Of a stretch of 64,000 bases of DNA, positions 25,101 to 36,375 are shown piece by piece. This DNA comes from Datnioides undecimradiatus. Taxonomy: Eukaryota; Chordata; Actinopteri; Lobotiformes; Datnioididae. The stretch's first letter is position 1, and each line of letters opens with the position of its first letter. Below the pieces are notes generated by a model. The model was not told the DNA's origin. It saw only the letters and a list, made by a program, of their open reading frames with translations, and did no database searches. The position numbers were made by a program, and so were the translations under genes. Where the stretch lies: NCBI GenBank assembly GCA_008933995.1, contig WARS01000030.1, forward strand, positions 6,865,304-6,929,303, given 5' to 3'.

Positions 25101-27220
25101 TGGAATGACAGATTTGCTTGTCAAAAAAAAAAAAAAAGTCCAGTACCTTTATGTGTATTACAAAACACACTGAAAGTGTAATGATATTGAAAAGAGAACA
25201 ACAGGTCGCTCTTTAAGATTAGCTTGTGTTATAATTGCAAATGATTTCTCTTAGAAACACAAGAGCTCTCATTAGCATTTCAAAGAACTAAATTGGGCAG
25301 GATAATAATAATCTGCCACACTAAATGGAAATGAATTTGCTGCTTGGCCTCATTTCTCAGATTTTTTTTAAAGATGAAAGATGGAAAAATCCCGAAAGTG
25401 ATCAGAGCTGATGCCTTCATGCACTGTTGTCAGTTAGGATACTTTGCTGCAGGTTGAGAGCTGTTGTTTCCATACACCTGCGTAGCATTTCACATGAAGA
25501 GGATCGATTTGTGAATATGGAAAAGCAGAAATTTTAGTCTGGAGTTAATTATTTTTTTTGAAATAAAGATGAAACGAATACAGACATGGTCTTAAATCAT
25601 CCATACAATAATTTTCTGATCCTGTTTAGTGAAGTGCTTTCTCACTGTCCCTGTGCAGTATAGTACAGTGTTTAATATAGCTGAATAGACTGTGTGGTTC
25701 CAAATGTCTCTGCATCTGTCTGAACCTCTAACTCTCTCTGAATTTCCCAGGGTTCACCGCCATCACAGCCACCAATCCCATCTGGCTGATCAAGACCCGC
25801 CTGCAGCTGGAAACCAGGTGAGAAACGTTGAAGTTTAGGATACAATGATAATAACTGGGTAATTATATTAATTAAATAATATTGTTATTGAACTCAAATG
25901 AGTCTCTCCTATGTTTACAGAAACCGGGGTGAGCGGCGAATGAATGCATTTGAGTGCGTGCGGCGGGTGTACCAGATGGACGGCCTGCGAGGTTTCTACA
26001 GGGGCATGTCAGCCTCGTACGCTGGCATCTCTGAGACTGTTATACACTTTGTCATCTACGAGAGCATCAAACGTAAACTACTGGAGTCTAAGGCCCACGC
26101 CAGCATGGACGAAGAGGACGAGTCTGTCAAAGATGCCTCAGACTTCGTGGGCATGATGCTCGCAGCAGCCACCTCCAAAACCTGTGCCACCTCCATCGCC
26201 TACCCTCATGGTAACCTACTGTCCCTTTATTTTGTTCTCTCATTTGATGAGGCTGGCGATATTGTATATTTTCAGTGGAAAGACAAAATAAACAATGTGT
26301 TAGTTCGTCTCTCAAGACTTTCTCTGCCTCTCTTGGCATTAAAATATAAACTTTCCTTTCCATTGTTTTTAAATTGAGATTTAGATTTCTATTGCCTTCA
26401 CTAACTGGTCAAATCATTTTTCACTGTAGTTTAAAAGCACAGTTCAATATTTTCATAAATAGTGCGCCTTGTTGCAGAGAGCTGAAGGAGAAGATCAATA
26501 GCACTGGAACTATTACTGGAATTAGCTTAGCTTAGAATACAGACTGGAAACCTCTTGAAGCTCATCAGTTAACACAATGTGTGTTGTGTACTGAATGTAA
26601 AATTAGGTAGTTGTAGTTTTACATGGCGGAAACTTCAAGACACGCTGCATTTAGAGTGCAGCAGTGAGTCACTGTTTCCTTTTGGAAAATATCATGATCC
26701 ATTCACACTATAAATATCACTTATATCATTTCCCACCTACGTACAGCCCACAGCTGAATGCAACAGTTCGGATACCTTCTGTTAGGATTGTCTGAAGTCA
26801 TTCTGGGACTCAGACGAAGTCTGTAGTCGATTATTTAGAGTAGGTTAGGAAAAGGCAGGCTGACAGACACCCAATATACAAAAAGATGGATCCATATGAT
26901 TTTAACTGTATGTATATCACATTATTAGATACTGGAAAGTTTAGCTTGAGGAAGATGACACAAATAGACAGAACCACTGGCCAATCATGTATTTAACAGT
27001 TTTCTTCCTCCACTCTCAAATTGCAGAGGTGATCCGCACACGGCTACGAGAGGAAGGCAGCAAGTATCGCTCCTTCTTCCAGACTCTGGTGACAGTCCCC
27101 AGGGAAGAGGGATACCGGGCGCTGTACCGCGGCCTGACCACCCACCTTATCAGACAGATCCCCAACACCGCCATCATGATGTGCACCTATGAAGTAGTGG
27201 TGTACCTGCTCGGCCGTTAG
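12366..27220 (+). CDS. slc25a36: slc25a36, mitochondrial pyrimidine nucleotide carrier
   Basis: Seven coding exons: 12366-12406, 14917-15081, 18247-18324, 20840-20940, 25751-25817, 25921-26210, 27027-27220. All junctions are GT-AG and keep frame, giving 311 residues, the length of human SLC25A36. The N-terminus is [14 protein letters not shown]. The three mitochondrial carrier repeats show their signatures at about residue 26 ([10 protein letters not shown]), 138 ([10 protein letters not shown]) and 246 ([10 protein letters not shown]). Further family blocks are [29 protein letters not shown] and [10 protein letters not shown]. The protein is a six-helix inner-membrane carrier; the human one moves cytosine, uracil and guanine (deoxy)nucleotides and supports mitochondrial nucleotide supply. 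SLC25A33 is the nearest relative but has a different N-terminus and repeat 2, so SLC25A36 is firm. Whether it is the teleost a or b copy was not decided. The exon near 18247 is only 78 bases and easily missed. Confidence 0.98.
12407..14916 (+). other. slc25a36 intron 1
   Basis: GTAAGT donor and TTCTAG acceptor, 2510 bases. The first 500 bases remain CpG-richer, as expected just downstream of a promoter. No other feature was recognised. Confidence 0.85.
15082..18246 (+). other. slc25a36 intron 2
   Basis: GTAAGG donor, CTGCACAG acceptor, 3165 bases. It contains one decayed copy of the AGCTAAGCTAA-type repeat (17771-17960). Nothing else was seen. Confidence 0.85.
17771..17960. repeat. decayed dispersed repeat, AGCTAAGCTAA family, copy 1
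   Basis: Begins CTAAAGGAATAG, passes a GAGATTGTTATCCATCTGGT-like block and ends with CAGTAAGCTAATCAGC. This is the order of landmarks seen in the other copies in this window (for example 60920-61105, reversed). Confidence 0.45.
18325..20839 (+). other. slc25a36 intron 3
   Basis: GTATGT donor, TTTCCACAG acceptor, 2515 bases. Contains the TG microsatellite at 19083-19133 and a small CA run near 20520. No gene was seen. Confidence 0.85.
19083..19133. repeat. (TG)n microsatellite with GCGT tail
   Basis: About 14 TG units run into imperfect GCGT/GCAT units; alternating purine-pyrimidine throughout. Confidence 0.95.
22012..22072 (+). other. candidate cassette (poison) exon A in slc25a36 intron 4
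   Basis: A 61-base GC-rich island in AT-rich intron. It has a pyrimidine-rich acceptor ending TATAG at 22011 and the donor CAGGTAGC from 22073. In the slc25a36 frame it reads [20 protein letters not shown] without a stop. At 61 bases (not a multiple of 3) it shifts the frame, so exon 6 is entered out of frame and meets TGA at 25930-25932. Prediction only. Confidence 0.35.
24215..24262 (+). other. candidate cassette (poison) exon B in slc25a36 intron 4
   Basis: A 48-base segment between the acceptor CCCATATCTGCAG and the strong donor CTCGTGAGTAC. If joined directly to exon 4 it gives an immediate stop (Gly-Tyr-TAG). If joined after candidate exon A it reads through but enters exon 5 in the wrong frame. 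Prediction only. Confidence 0.33.
26211..27026 (+). other. slc25a36 intron 6
   Basis: GTAACC donor, AATTGCAG acceptor, 816 bases. Contains a repeat remnant at 26432-26560. Confidence 0.85.
26432..26560. repeat. decayed dispersed repeat, AGCTAAGCTAA family, copy 2
   Basis: Carries CAGTTCAATATTTTC, GAGAAGATCAATAGCAC, then TTAGCTTAGCTTAGAATACA followed by GACTGGAAAC, the same landmark order as the 38.5 and 52 kb copies. Confidence 0.45.
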
Positions 27221-28317
27221 CCCAGCTGTCTCCTTGTTGTTAAAAGAGGGAGACAGTTACCAGAAGACTGAGAAAGGGGCACCGTTGGTGTGAAGAGTGA
27301 GGACAAAATATCAAAATGAAGACCAAAGGGGAAAAAAAGAACATACTCAAGTGGACCAGAGAAGGACAAATGGACAAAAGAGGAAGGGAAGGAGGAAACA
27401 TATCAGCATCATCACCTCCAGTTCCCTTTAACACACAGCTGGAACAGATGGGGGGCACTACAGTTCACAGAGGAGGTAACATGGGTAGATGGAGAATGAA
27501 GGCACTGAAAGACACAGGAAGAGTTTGGCACCTGTTCAACAAATGGTACCTCTGAAGCAAAGATTTCAAGCACAATTCAGCGGCCTTAACAGAAAGGGTT
27601 TTAGTTTGCGTCCTTCTCTTTGAGTAAAGAATGAAGCCTTTTTCACTATAGAGGTGATATCACCAGGTATATAGAGGTGACACTGTGAAAAGGGGGAATG
27701 CTTGGAGGCAACTAAGTTTGACAAAGATGTTCTTAAATATCATTAATTCAAGAAACTCCACTTGGCACTATGACTACAGCCATTAATTATTTTAGTAATC
27801 AAACACTGTGCTGATTATTTCATATGTTAATGAAGTAAAACGGCAGAAAAAAAAACTTTTGCTTTATGAAAGTGAAATAGTAAATATACAAGAGAAAATA
27901 AGACAGATTTCTTAAAATGATCAAACAGTTTATTTCCTTTTTAGAAAAATCAACAGCTGGGATCATAATGAGCCACACTATTGGTGTAAATTCTCAACTA
28001 GCCATTGCATATAACCATAACTAACATACATATTCTCTACTAGCCTTTGTCTCAACCAGCATCTCAACCAGCAGCCATATTGATTTTCATTTTATGCTAA
28101 CTATAATGGTGCTGTGGACTGCACGCATAGGCCAGATTCACTCTGCTGAGATCACCCTTGATGCTATTTTGGTTTTTCTGTCATCATCTCCGGTCTGTCT
28201 CTTCTCTTCAGTCCTAACTATTTTCTCTCTCCTGCATTTTGAAGTCTCCGCCATCAAACCACATTCTCGTCATGTCACGTCCACTGCGTTGTGTGACAGA
28301 AATAATATTCGGTGCTA

Positions 28318-28323
28318 AATAAA
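28318..28323 (+). terminator. slc25a36: possible proximal poly(A) signal of slc25a36
   Basis: Canonical AATAAA about 1.1 kb after the stop codon. Confidence 0.4.
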
Positions 28324-30820
28324 GCACGCTGTATGGAGTTACATGGTTTCAGCAAGGCTTTCGAAAGAATTTGCATTAATGATTTTTAGTGATTGAGTTA
28401 CTTTTGATTCACGGTTTCAGCCTTGGCACTATTTGTCTGCACTTGTGTCGGTGCTGTGCAATTACTGTACGATTACTGTATGATTAGGCGACAGGCTAAT
28501 TAAGGAATGTTGTTTCAAAGCAGAATGTCAGATGGAAGTTGGCATTTAGAACAAAGACAATAGTCTGCCTTTAGGTCCTGTAAACCACCCATCTCTGCAC
28601 TTCACAAAGCATTCAAGCTTCAGGCGTTCCCCTCTAAACACTGCAGTCAACCCCCACCTCCCCCCAAATGGCCTGAAGTTCATACACAGCAGTGAGCTAA
28701 CTCGCCAAACACAAGTAAACACAGTGATGGGAATGTGATTGCCTGTCACTCAAACACACCCCTCAGAAATAAGTGCGATGTGGGTTGTTTTGTTCCTGTA
28801 GAGCTCAGTGCCTGGTGGTTACAATGCTTTCGGCCGAGGCTGGCCTTCAATGCCGACAGTTTTCCTGGTTCAAACTGAAATGGGATCGGTAGACAAGGCC
28901 AGCTGCCGCCTGCAACCAGTCACTGCATGGGACTTTAAACGTGTCCTTTTTGAGATGTGAAATGTGTGATTGTCCAAAAGGTACCATGACTAAGCATCTA
29001 CTGTGGAGTGCCACTACTTGAATATAATGTGACGGTGTGGGGAAATGTTGGAGTGGGAGAATGTTGGTAGAGTTTCATGATCACCCCATAACCTCTGTCC
29101 TTGCTGTGTGCATGTGTGAGTGAGTGAGTGTATGCATCTGCAATCATGTGTGCCTGCATGTTTAATTAATATCTACTCCAGATTTCCCTCCACTAACTAT
29201 TAATCTTGCAAGACACTGCGGTAGGGAGGGTGGACAAGCTCCTGTGGGACACAGGCAGTATGGCGCTCTCATGCCGGTCCTTTCTTCTAGTGGCTTCCAA
29301 CTGACCTGATAACATGCACTTTTGTGGCCTTTTAGGGCTTGTGCTTTGCATTGTATTGTGTGGACAGACTGAACTTGTACATTGTAAAAGGAAAAAAAAA
29401 AAAGTATTACTGTATATGAAAATGGTATTTTGCGCAACTGTTGTTATAGCAGATCTGTTGTACAGTGTAGAGTTCTCCAGTAGTTGTGAAGGATGTCCAA
29501 ATGTGTGTATATAATATAGATACTGTATATGCATATCATTCGTTGTTTCTCTCTGAGGCCCATATATGATCATGCTCTAGTTTGCATTTGCAAATTACTG
29601 CTTTCATTTTTGTGCAATTTAACCTTGTTAAGACATGAACTGTTGACATAAATATTGATATTGCTTGGCTGATTTTTCTTACAGTACACATGTTTTGTTT
29701 GTTTTTTTGTTTGTTTTGTTTTTTATTGAATTTGTATGTTGCTGTCATGCAAGCATTTGTGCTTACCTGAAAGCTGACAGGTGCTGCAGCTACTTTCATC
29801 TAAGCATTTGCTGGAGCATCGTTCAGTCATTTTACTGCGTTCATAAAAAGTGTTCAGTAGAGTTTGTTGTAAAGTTTGAATGTTTCTGTCGTTGGTAATG
29901 TTTACATTGTTCCTTACTTTCTGTCACATTATTTTTGGTTCTTCTAGCAAAACATGTTTTGAAGATCATAATGGAAGTATTTTAATGTAAGAGTTCAAGA
30001 ACTGGAATTGTCTGTCCAACACTGTACTTAGTACCGCAGCAAGTGAAGATGGTTGTTGGTTGACAGTAAATGCATCCCTTTTTAAATGATCAATTCAAAA
30101 TGCTAATGTAACCCACAAAGAACTATAGTTTAAGGAAATTTGGCACACACACATTTGATTGTATCTAAGCACCTTTATCTAATTTCCCCTTGAATGATTC
30201 TATATTGTTTATTATCAAAACATCTTGTCAAACACAGAAGACCTTACACAACCTGTAACCTGTCTGAGCTGCTGTGGTCTCAGTACACACTTCTCTGTAT
30301 GGAAATGATAAAATCTGCACAGTTTCCAGTATTCTTTATTTCATCAGTCCTGGAAAATCTGGTGCATTCCTGCAGGAAGGTGTTCTTGAACGCTTTAATT
30401 TTCTTTTTGCAGTATCATTTCAGGGTAAAAATGAGGCCTGTGTTGGACCTTGTAATAGCAATTGATTTTCAGTCTCCATTGACATGTTGCTAGCCCATAG
30501 TTGCTTGAAAAAAATTGCTGACTCATTTTAAATGTCCATGTTTTCCTGTAAAACACTAATAGCTTTTATGTGTTTGGCTCCATTGCAGTAATACTTGAGG
30601 TCAAATTACCAAAATGTGACATGAACAGACAACTGGACAAACATTTCACTTTACTTTTTACCTCTCATGTCCGTGTCTGTATGCAATTGAGTATCTTTAA
30701 CCCGTATGCTTGGACAGTATGCAGACTAAAGCAGGGTTGAATGAAACCTGAAACATTGTGTTTTTTGCCAGCTTAGTCATTGATGTATTTGTTTGTTTGT
30801 TTGTTTGTTTTTTAACACAA

Positions 30821-30830
30821 AATAAATAAA
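30821..30830 (+). terminator. slc25a36: distal poly(A) signal of slc25a36
   Basis: AATAAATAAA, two overlapping canonical signals, with a GT-rich stretch downstream near 30848-30870. Confidence 0.6.
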
Positions 30831-30845
30831 AATCTACTTCATCCA

Positions 30846-32450
30846 TGTTTGTTCATTTACATATATTTTGTACAGGTATCTGCGGGTAGGTACAGGTATC
30901 TGCAGGTAACACTGAAAATTCAAAAGAGGAGTGCCCTCTTTTGAATTCGTTTAAATGTAAGCTAAGTTCCCCATTATTACTAAAATTAGACTAAAATTAA
31001 ACCATATAGAGACAGAAAGGAAGGTTCAAAGTATGATGTTGCGACTCAAGTTTCTATTTTATACATAAAGAGCGATTAAATATTATAGGAATTGTCTACC
31101 GTGTTAAAATGCTTCACATGTTTAGGAGACTACAAGCGTAGAAAGTAGGAAGAGGATGAATGAGAGGAAGTAACTGTGTGTATTTACCTACTTGCACCAT
31201 CAGGAGGAGCCAGATTACTCCTGTTAGAATTGCCGGTGCACAAGTTCAGTTCACTGAATTCACTCATTTAGGTTTCCCTCTTAAGTGCAATTAGAAAGGT
31301 CATAACTCAAATTAAAATAAATTACACAAAACGACGTCAAACAGCGAGATAGTTTCTTATATCCGGTGCGTGTACACACGCACAGTGCCACAACTTGCAC
31401 ATATCCTCTTCATCATTTTCATGTTCAAACATTAGGGGCCAATAAAGACATCGATTTCTATTAAGTTCTATCTAATGCACGTGTAATACCCACAGCAGAA
31501 TTAATCAATGATGTGGGTGCGTGGAATTGGAATAATCCATCATCATACATGTCGTGGGTCGTGGCTGCCACAAAAATGGCCATGAGACATTAGTTTATAT
31601 TGATTCAGCGCTGCAGCTGTTTGGGTTTGTTCAGCACAAACAGCGCACACACTGACCCCTTTACAATTCGATGCAAATCGATCACCCCCATTCTGTTTTA
31701 CTTTAACAAAAGAGCTTGAAATATGATATTACAGCAGATAGGTGCACTAATCCTCGGGTTTTGTGTCTTAATTGAATTCCACTTAACTGCCCATTAATTT
31801 ATTAAGTGATTAAGATTTTGTTGGAGACCTCGGTATGTGATGTTCACAAGAACGGAGAAATTAAGCACGGGGATAATGATACCTTCATGACCGTCGGACA
31901 GTAATAATTTGAAAGTGGCTTTTTACAGAGAATAAAAAGGAAAAGCGAAAGAAATCAGATTGACTTGCATTTTTATAGTATACACTGTAATATTTAAAAT
32001 GAATGTTACAACTATGATAATAACATAGTGAAATTACATAATATAATTTGATCTCATGAAAAGTTCTTCACAGAGATTCAAAACATGTCTTTAACAGTAC
32101 TGCCCTGGCCAGAGAGAGGAAAGGACATAGAGCATAACTGAAAAATTCAACATCCTCTGAAGATAACATATGTCTAATGCTAAACATTTCCAACTGATGC
32201 GATGTGTCTGTGCAGACAGTAAAAAATCCTGATATGATCAGGAGGGCAATAAAACCAGAATAAATTGGCTACTTTAATAACAGCTGTATTGACTTGTTTC
32301 ACTGGTCAAAGTCACAACTACTCTGGAAGTAGTAGTACTAACAGCTGTAGTAACTGTAGTAGTATTGGTATTACTTTTGGAACAGTTCTATAAATTGCTA
32401 CAACGGGAAGCTGACTTTACGAGCAGTACATGAACGCATCATCCATATTT
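30846..32450. other. intergenic region after slc25a36
   Basis: About 1.6 kb with no exon. It holds a tandem 18-20 base duplication and a 13-bp hairpin (30871-30947), and a stretch at 31600-31900 that looks like conserved noncoding DNA. Confidence 0.55.
30871..30947. repeat. short tandem duplication and adjacent 13-bp hairpin
   Basis: TACAGGTATCTGCGGGTA and TACAGGTATCTGCAGGTA are repeated at 30871 and 30891. Eight bases later AATTCAAAAGAGG (30917-30929) pairs perfectly with 30935-30947 across a 5-base loop. Confidence 0.85.
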
Positions 32451-32453
32451 TAG

Positions 32454-32600
32454 CCAATAGCATCTGAGCCGAATGCAGCGTTGTGGTGGAGGCGACCAAT
32501 CAGCGCTCGTTCTGAGGAGTAAACGGACACTCAGCATCGGGAACCTAGCTGCCTGGATGTATCGAGCTGCTATTTACTGCAACAAAGAAACCGTCGCTAC
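32454..32600 (+). promoter_or_regulatory. promoter with two CCAAT boxes
   Basis: CCAAT occurs at 32454-32458 and 32496-32500, both on the + strand and 42 bases apart, in a CpG-richer island that continues to about 32900. This fits an NF-Y type TATA-less promoter driving the exon that ends at 32738. Confidence 0.5.
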
Positions 32601-32738
32601 GTCGCCGAAACATACATAACAGCGCAGGAATAACGTTGTTGTCAGCAGCAGGGAAGAAGGGAGGTCTCGGTTCTACTTATTTCCTACAGAATTCGCCAGA
32701 GAAAAGTGTCGTTTGGAGACGAGTTGAGTTTCTGCTCG
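32560..32738 (+). other. noncoding first exon of a + strand gene (possibly spsb4)
   Basis: A GC-rich segment ends in the strong donor CTCGGTGAGTG (exon end 32738). Its reading frames are short, so it looks like a 5' UTR exon. The 5' end is a guess set by the CCAAT boxes. No coding exon that would follow it was found to the end of the window. In human, SLC25A36 is followed by SPSB4 (SPRY and SOCS-box E3 adaptor), whose first exon is noncoding and whose introns are very long; that gene order is the only basis for the name. Confidence 0.45.
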
Positions 32739-34373
32739 GTGAGTGTTTCTCTGTTTACACCGGATGAGCTGCCCTCAGGATTTGGAGCACTGGGTTATGT
32801 GTGGTTGTAGGTAACGTCGGGGAGCGCGCAGTGTTTACCTTTAAAAAAGTATCTTACATGTCGGACCGTTAATTGAATGTATGGGTTTTAAACGACCTAT
32901 CATTTTTTTTATAGCCAATTACTTCTAATCTGTCGCTTCTTGCGATGTTTTAGTGCGCTGAAGTTCACATAACTTACACGAGAAATCGAGAAAGCGCACC
33001 TGAGTGTGTGTCTATAATGTTCGTGTTTCTGTGTGTGTGTGTGTGCGCGCGTTGTTACATGGTTACTGTGGTCATGCTCAGTATCACTTCATCTGTCATC
33101 GTGCTTCCCACATTATGGGGTAAAGAGGCTTCTCTGAATCTCATCAAATATTGTTTTACAGAAGAAGCATGCCATTGTTTTCTTTCATGGCTCGTGCGAC
33201 CCTTTAAAATGAAGCAGTCTCAACTTGTCAAATGATGCATTTGAGTGGAAGTTATGATGGATGTTTTCTGCTTGGATTGTTTAATTCAAAGAGCTACAAA
33301 GACACAAAACTCTGCAGTACTTCACGATAGAAGTGCCAGGATTAGACCAAATTCAGAACGCAAGCATTACATTTCTCCATCTTGTGACATCAACTGAACC
33401 ACTCTGTTTTACAAATCAAAAACTCCATCCATGGTTTACTACTAGCAATCTCATATTTGCCTAAAGACACCTAATATCCCAATATCAGAGCCACAGGAAG
33501 TCTTACTGTAATAACAGCAGTCTTTTAAGAGTCATCTCCATCTGAGGGGATAAATGCAGAAAACTGAATTGCATTTTGCAAAGTAACATCACCTTTTCTC
33601 ACAGCACTCAGAGTGTGATCAGTTCCCTCTGTGGCTACACCTTGACATTTACTTAGCTAAGATGGGGAAGGTGACAAGGATGTGGAAAACGGAGAGGAGG
33701 TGCAAGGAGGGAGCAGGAGAGAGGGTGCAGCTGGAGGAGAAGGATGGGAGTGTGAGAAAATGAGAGGAGAGAACAAAACAATAGAGAGAACAGTGGAAAC
33801 AGAACAACTGGGGGGTACTCGCTCCCTCCTCACATGTGCGACGTGCAGCATCACTTCATTTGTTTTACTAATGAGTCATAGGCAAAAACAAAAAAAGTAT
33901 GTGTGTGCGCATGTGGGTGGGTGGAGTCTCCCAGGTTGATGGATGACCTGTCGAGATAAACGGGAGGGGGGTTGTTTGGTGGGGGAGGAATGGAGGAATA
34001 GAGAGATGGAGGAGAAGAGGACGGGGCATTGTAATGGTGACAGGGGGTCATTTATCTGTCTGCTGGATCTGACCAGCCGGTCACTATGGGAGACCAGGCT
34101 GCTCACCAGCATCTCCCCTCACCGGCTGGGACTCTTTTTTGTTGTCGCCTTTCATCTTCCATAAGTAATTCCCAACGTCCCGACTCTTCCTCTCCCCCCA
34201 CATTTCTCACACCCTTTGTTGCGCACACACCTTTTTCCATCTGTCTTTTACCACAACTTTTTCCCTGCTGTCCTCACCCTCGCTGCGCCTGTTTGTCTTT
34301 ACTGCCTCTACAGCGCTTGAATTTACTCGCGCTCTGACTGTGTGCAGTAGGCACGTTTTAACTTTCTCTGACT

Positions 34374-34597
34374 AGGACTGCAAGTAATGATAATCTGAAT
34401 CATTGATTAATCTGTAGATTAACTGATCTCCTATTTGGGCTATAAGAAGTCGGAATACTGTGAAATATGGTGACCAGTGTTTTTTTGCACTTTTCTTAAA
34501 ACTTGATTCCAGATGATTCATCAATTATCATAATAGTTAGCAAGTCTTTTTAGTGGCTGACAACTGATCAGTTAATTGGCTAATTGTTGCAGCTCTA
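34374..34597. repeat. short nonautonomous DNA-transposon-like repeat, GCTGCAACTAACGATTA type
   Basis: Begins AGGACTGCAAGTAATGATAAT and ends AATTGTTGCAGCTCT; the ends are imperfect inverted repeats. Inside are CATTGATTAATCTG and TCATCAATTATCATAATAGTTA, landmarks of a repeat I know to be frequent in fish genomes. The copy is diverged and internally shortened. Confidence 0.55.
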
Positions 34598-36284
34598 TCT
34601 TCAGCGCTTCAGCTTCAGGGGAAATTCCATCTGCATTCAGCCTCAAATTCATTTTATATTATTTGAACTGACAGCTCAAGGACTCGCACAGACACTTCAC
34701 TATTCACCTGCTCTGAACTGCGTCCGCAGCATCAACTTCAGCGCAGTTCCGCTCAGCTGACAATTCAAAACACATGAATTCATTTACACATTTTTTTAAC
34801 AGCTGCTTTTGACTCTCACACTTTAACATTACAGATATTTATACCTTTTTACACCGTGAATCGTCAGCACGACTGTGCAAATATCCCCCATTAAAGTTTT
34901 GCCCTCTTGTTCTCATTCTGTGCGTTTTTCTGTCTCCTCCTTTGCTGAGCTCCCTCTTGCTCCCTCCTAATCTGTTTTCTTTCTGTCTTCACTTCCTGCT
35001 TTTTCCCTCCCTTTTTAAAAATCTCCCCTTGTCCCTTTTATCCCTCCAGAGGGACTAATAAGCAGCATTATGAGTCAGTGTGAGGAGAGAGGCAGATGGG
35101 ATTCAGCTCGTAGGCCAGATAAGGGTTTTTAACTTGGCTGTGTCTTATCACACCCTGTCACTGCTACTTAAACTGAACAGATACTGCCTGGCATTATGAA
35201 CATGTAGACTGGTAAAAATCCTCAAAGTGAGATAGAGGAAGTTCTGCCTGCAGCATGTTGGAGTAATCCCCGTACAGAGGGGTGCCTGTGATGTCAGAGG
35301 GCTAATTTAAGCGCAGTGATGGGTGACTTTTTGGAGAAGTTCACGAAAGGCAACAGCCGGCCAGGATTTAGCTCAGTGTTACCACGCAATCAATTAATCA
35401 ACATCTTGGTCGGTTTAAGCTCCATTTCTTGTCAGTTTGTGGACACATTGCTCATCTGCATTCTGCTCATTGCCCAGTGTGTCACCGCACTCATCAGTCA
35501 GTGACACATGAGGTGATTTAGTGACAAGACAGACAGCATTTTGTAGTCGTCACGAGCTGCTTTCCATCAGCCATCATTATTTTTAATTACTTTATTTCCC
35601 CCCGCCTCCCCCACTGTGCTTGTTGTGCAGCCACAGCAGAGTACCGCAGGAAGCAGGCTGTTACAGGAAGCAGACTCAAAGATCTGAACCTGTGAAGGCT
35701 CAAATGAGACTAAATCAAGGCACAAAATAGATCAGAGAGTGTTGTGAGAGTCACATTTTGACTCGCACGAGCAAAGTGTAAATTGGCACTTTGCAATTAT
35801 TTTAATCTGTCTCTGTGTCTAAAGAACATTTATTTATTTTCACGATTGACTTAATTAATCATTAATAACCTTGTTGTTTGTAAAAACGTCTATCAAAATT
35901 TATTGTATTATATATATATAATTAGCTGTCACAAACAATAGTTTTTTCTTACCGTCATTGTGTGGTTGTTCCTGATGTTCATGTGTAAACAGTTTTCTGT
36001 TAAATGAAGCAGAAAAACACTCGTGAGAATATATTGGTGTCACTCTCAAGTATGATATAAAGAATATTTAACAGAAAAATATTGGTTAGGTGTTCAGAAA
36101 GCAGCTGTCTGAGGACTTTTGCCTAATCGTTTTAATGCATTTTAAGGTTCTGTTTCTATTTCAAATAAAAATTCACCATATTGGCTGCCATACTGGTAAG
36201 CAATGGATTGTTTTCCTTCTCATATCAGTAATGGTCTCAAAAATCCCATTTTGGACAGGAGCTGGTTCAGAGTCTAAGGCAGCG

Positions 36285-36375
36285 ATCAGTCAGCTGGTTT
36301 GGCCACCACTGTGGTTTAGACTGAAATGTGTCAACATCTACTGGATGGGTTTGAATAAAGTTTAGTGGACTCATG
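36285..36375. repeat. fragment of a dispersed fish repeat (CTGAAATGTGTCAACA type)
   Basis: GGTTTAGACTGAAATGTGTC then AACATCTACTGGATGGGTTT corresponds to a common teleost repeat (CTGAAATATCTCAACAACTA in the form I remember). Only a fragment is present. Confidence 0.4.

Larger units (their letters stand above)
20941..25750 (+). other. slc25a36 intron 4
   Basis: The longest intron (4810 bases), GTAATG donor and TTTCCCAG acceptor. Two exon-like segments inside it are listed separately. The rest holds no recognised feature. Confidence 0.8.
27221..30845 (+). other. slc25a36: slc25a36 3' UTR
   Basis: No coding signal follows the TAG. Overlapping AATAAA signals at 30821-30830, preceded by a TTTG run, give the likely distal end. 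An AATAAA at 28318-28323 could give a shorter form of about 1.1 kb. A perfect Pumilio-type TGTATATA lies at 29506-29513. A long 3' UTR is typical of this gene. Confidence 0.6.

Noticed and set aside
25898-26377. 159-codon + strand frame as a separate gene
   Set aside because: It is slc25a36 exon 6 with intron read-through at both ends. The true exon is 25921-26210.
28800-28880. CTGGTTCAAAC with an upstream GTGGTTAC, tRNA-like
   Set aside because: It does not fold into a cloverleaf by eye. It may be an old SINE remnant in the slc25a36 3' UTR but is too weak to call.
35316-35504. 62-codon + strand frame (MMGDFLEKFTKGN...)
   Set aside because: It looks protein-like at its start, but there is no homology I recognise, no fitting splice context and no codon bias.
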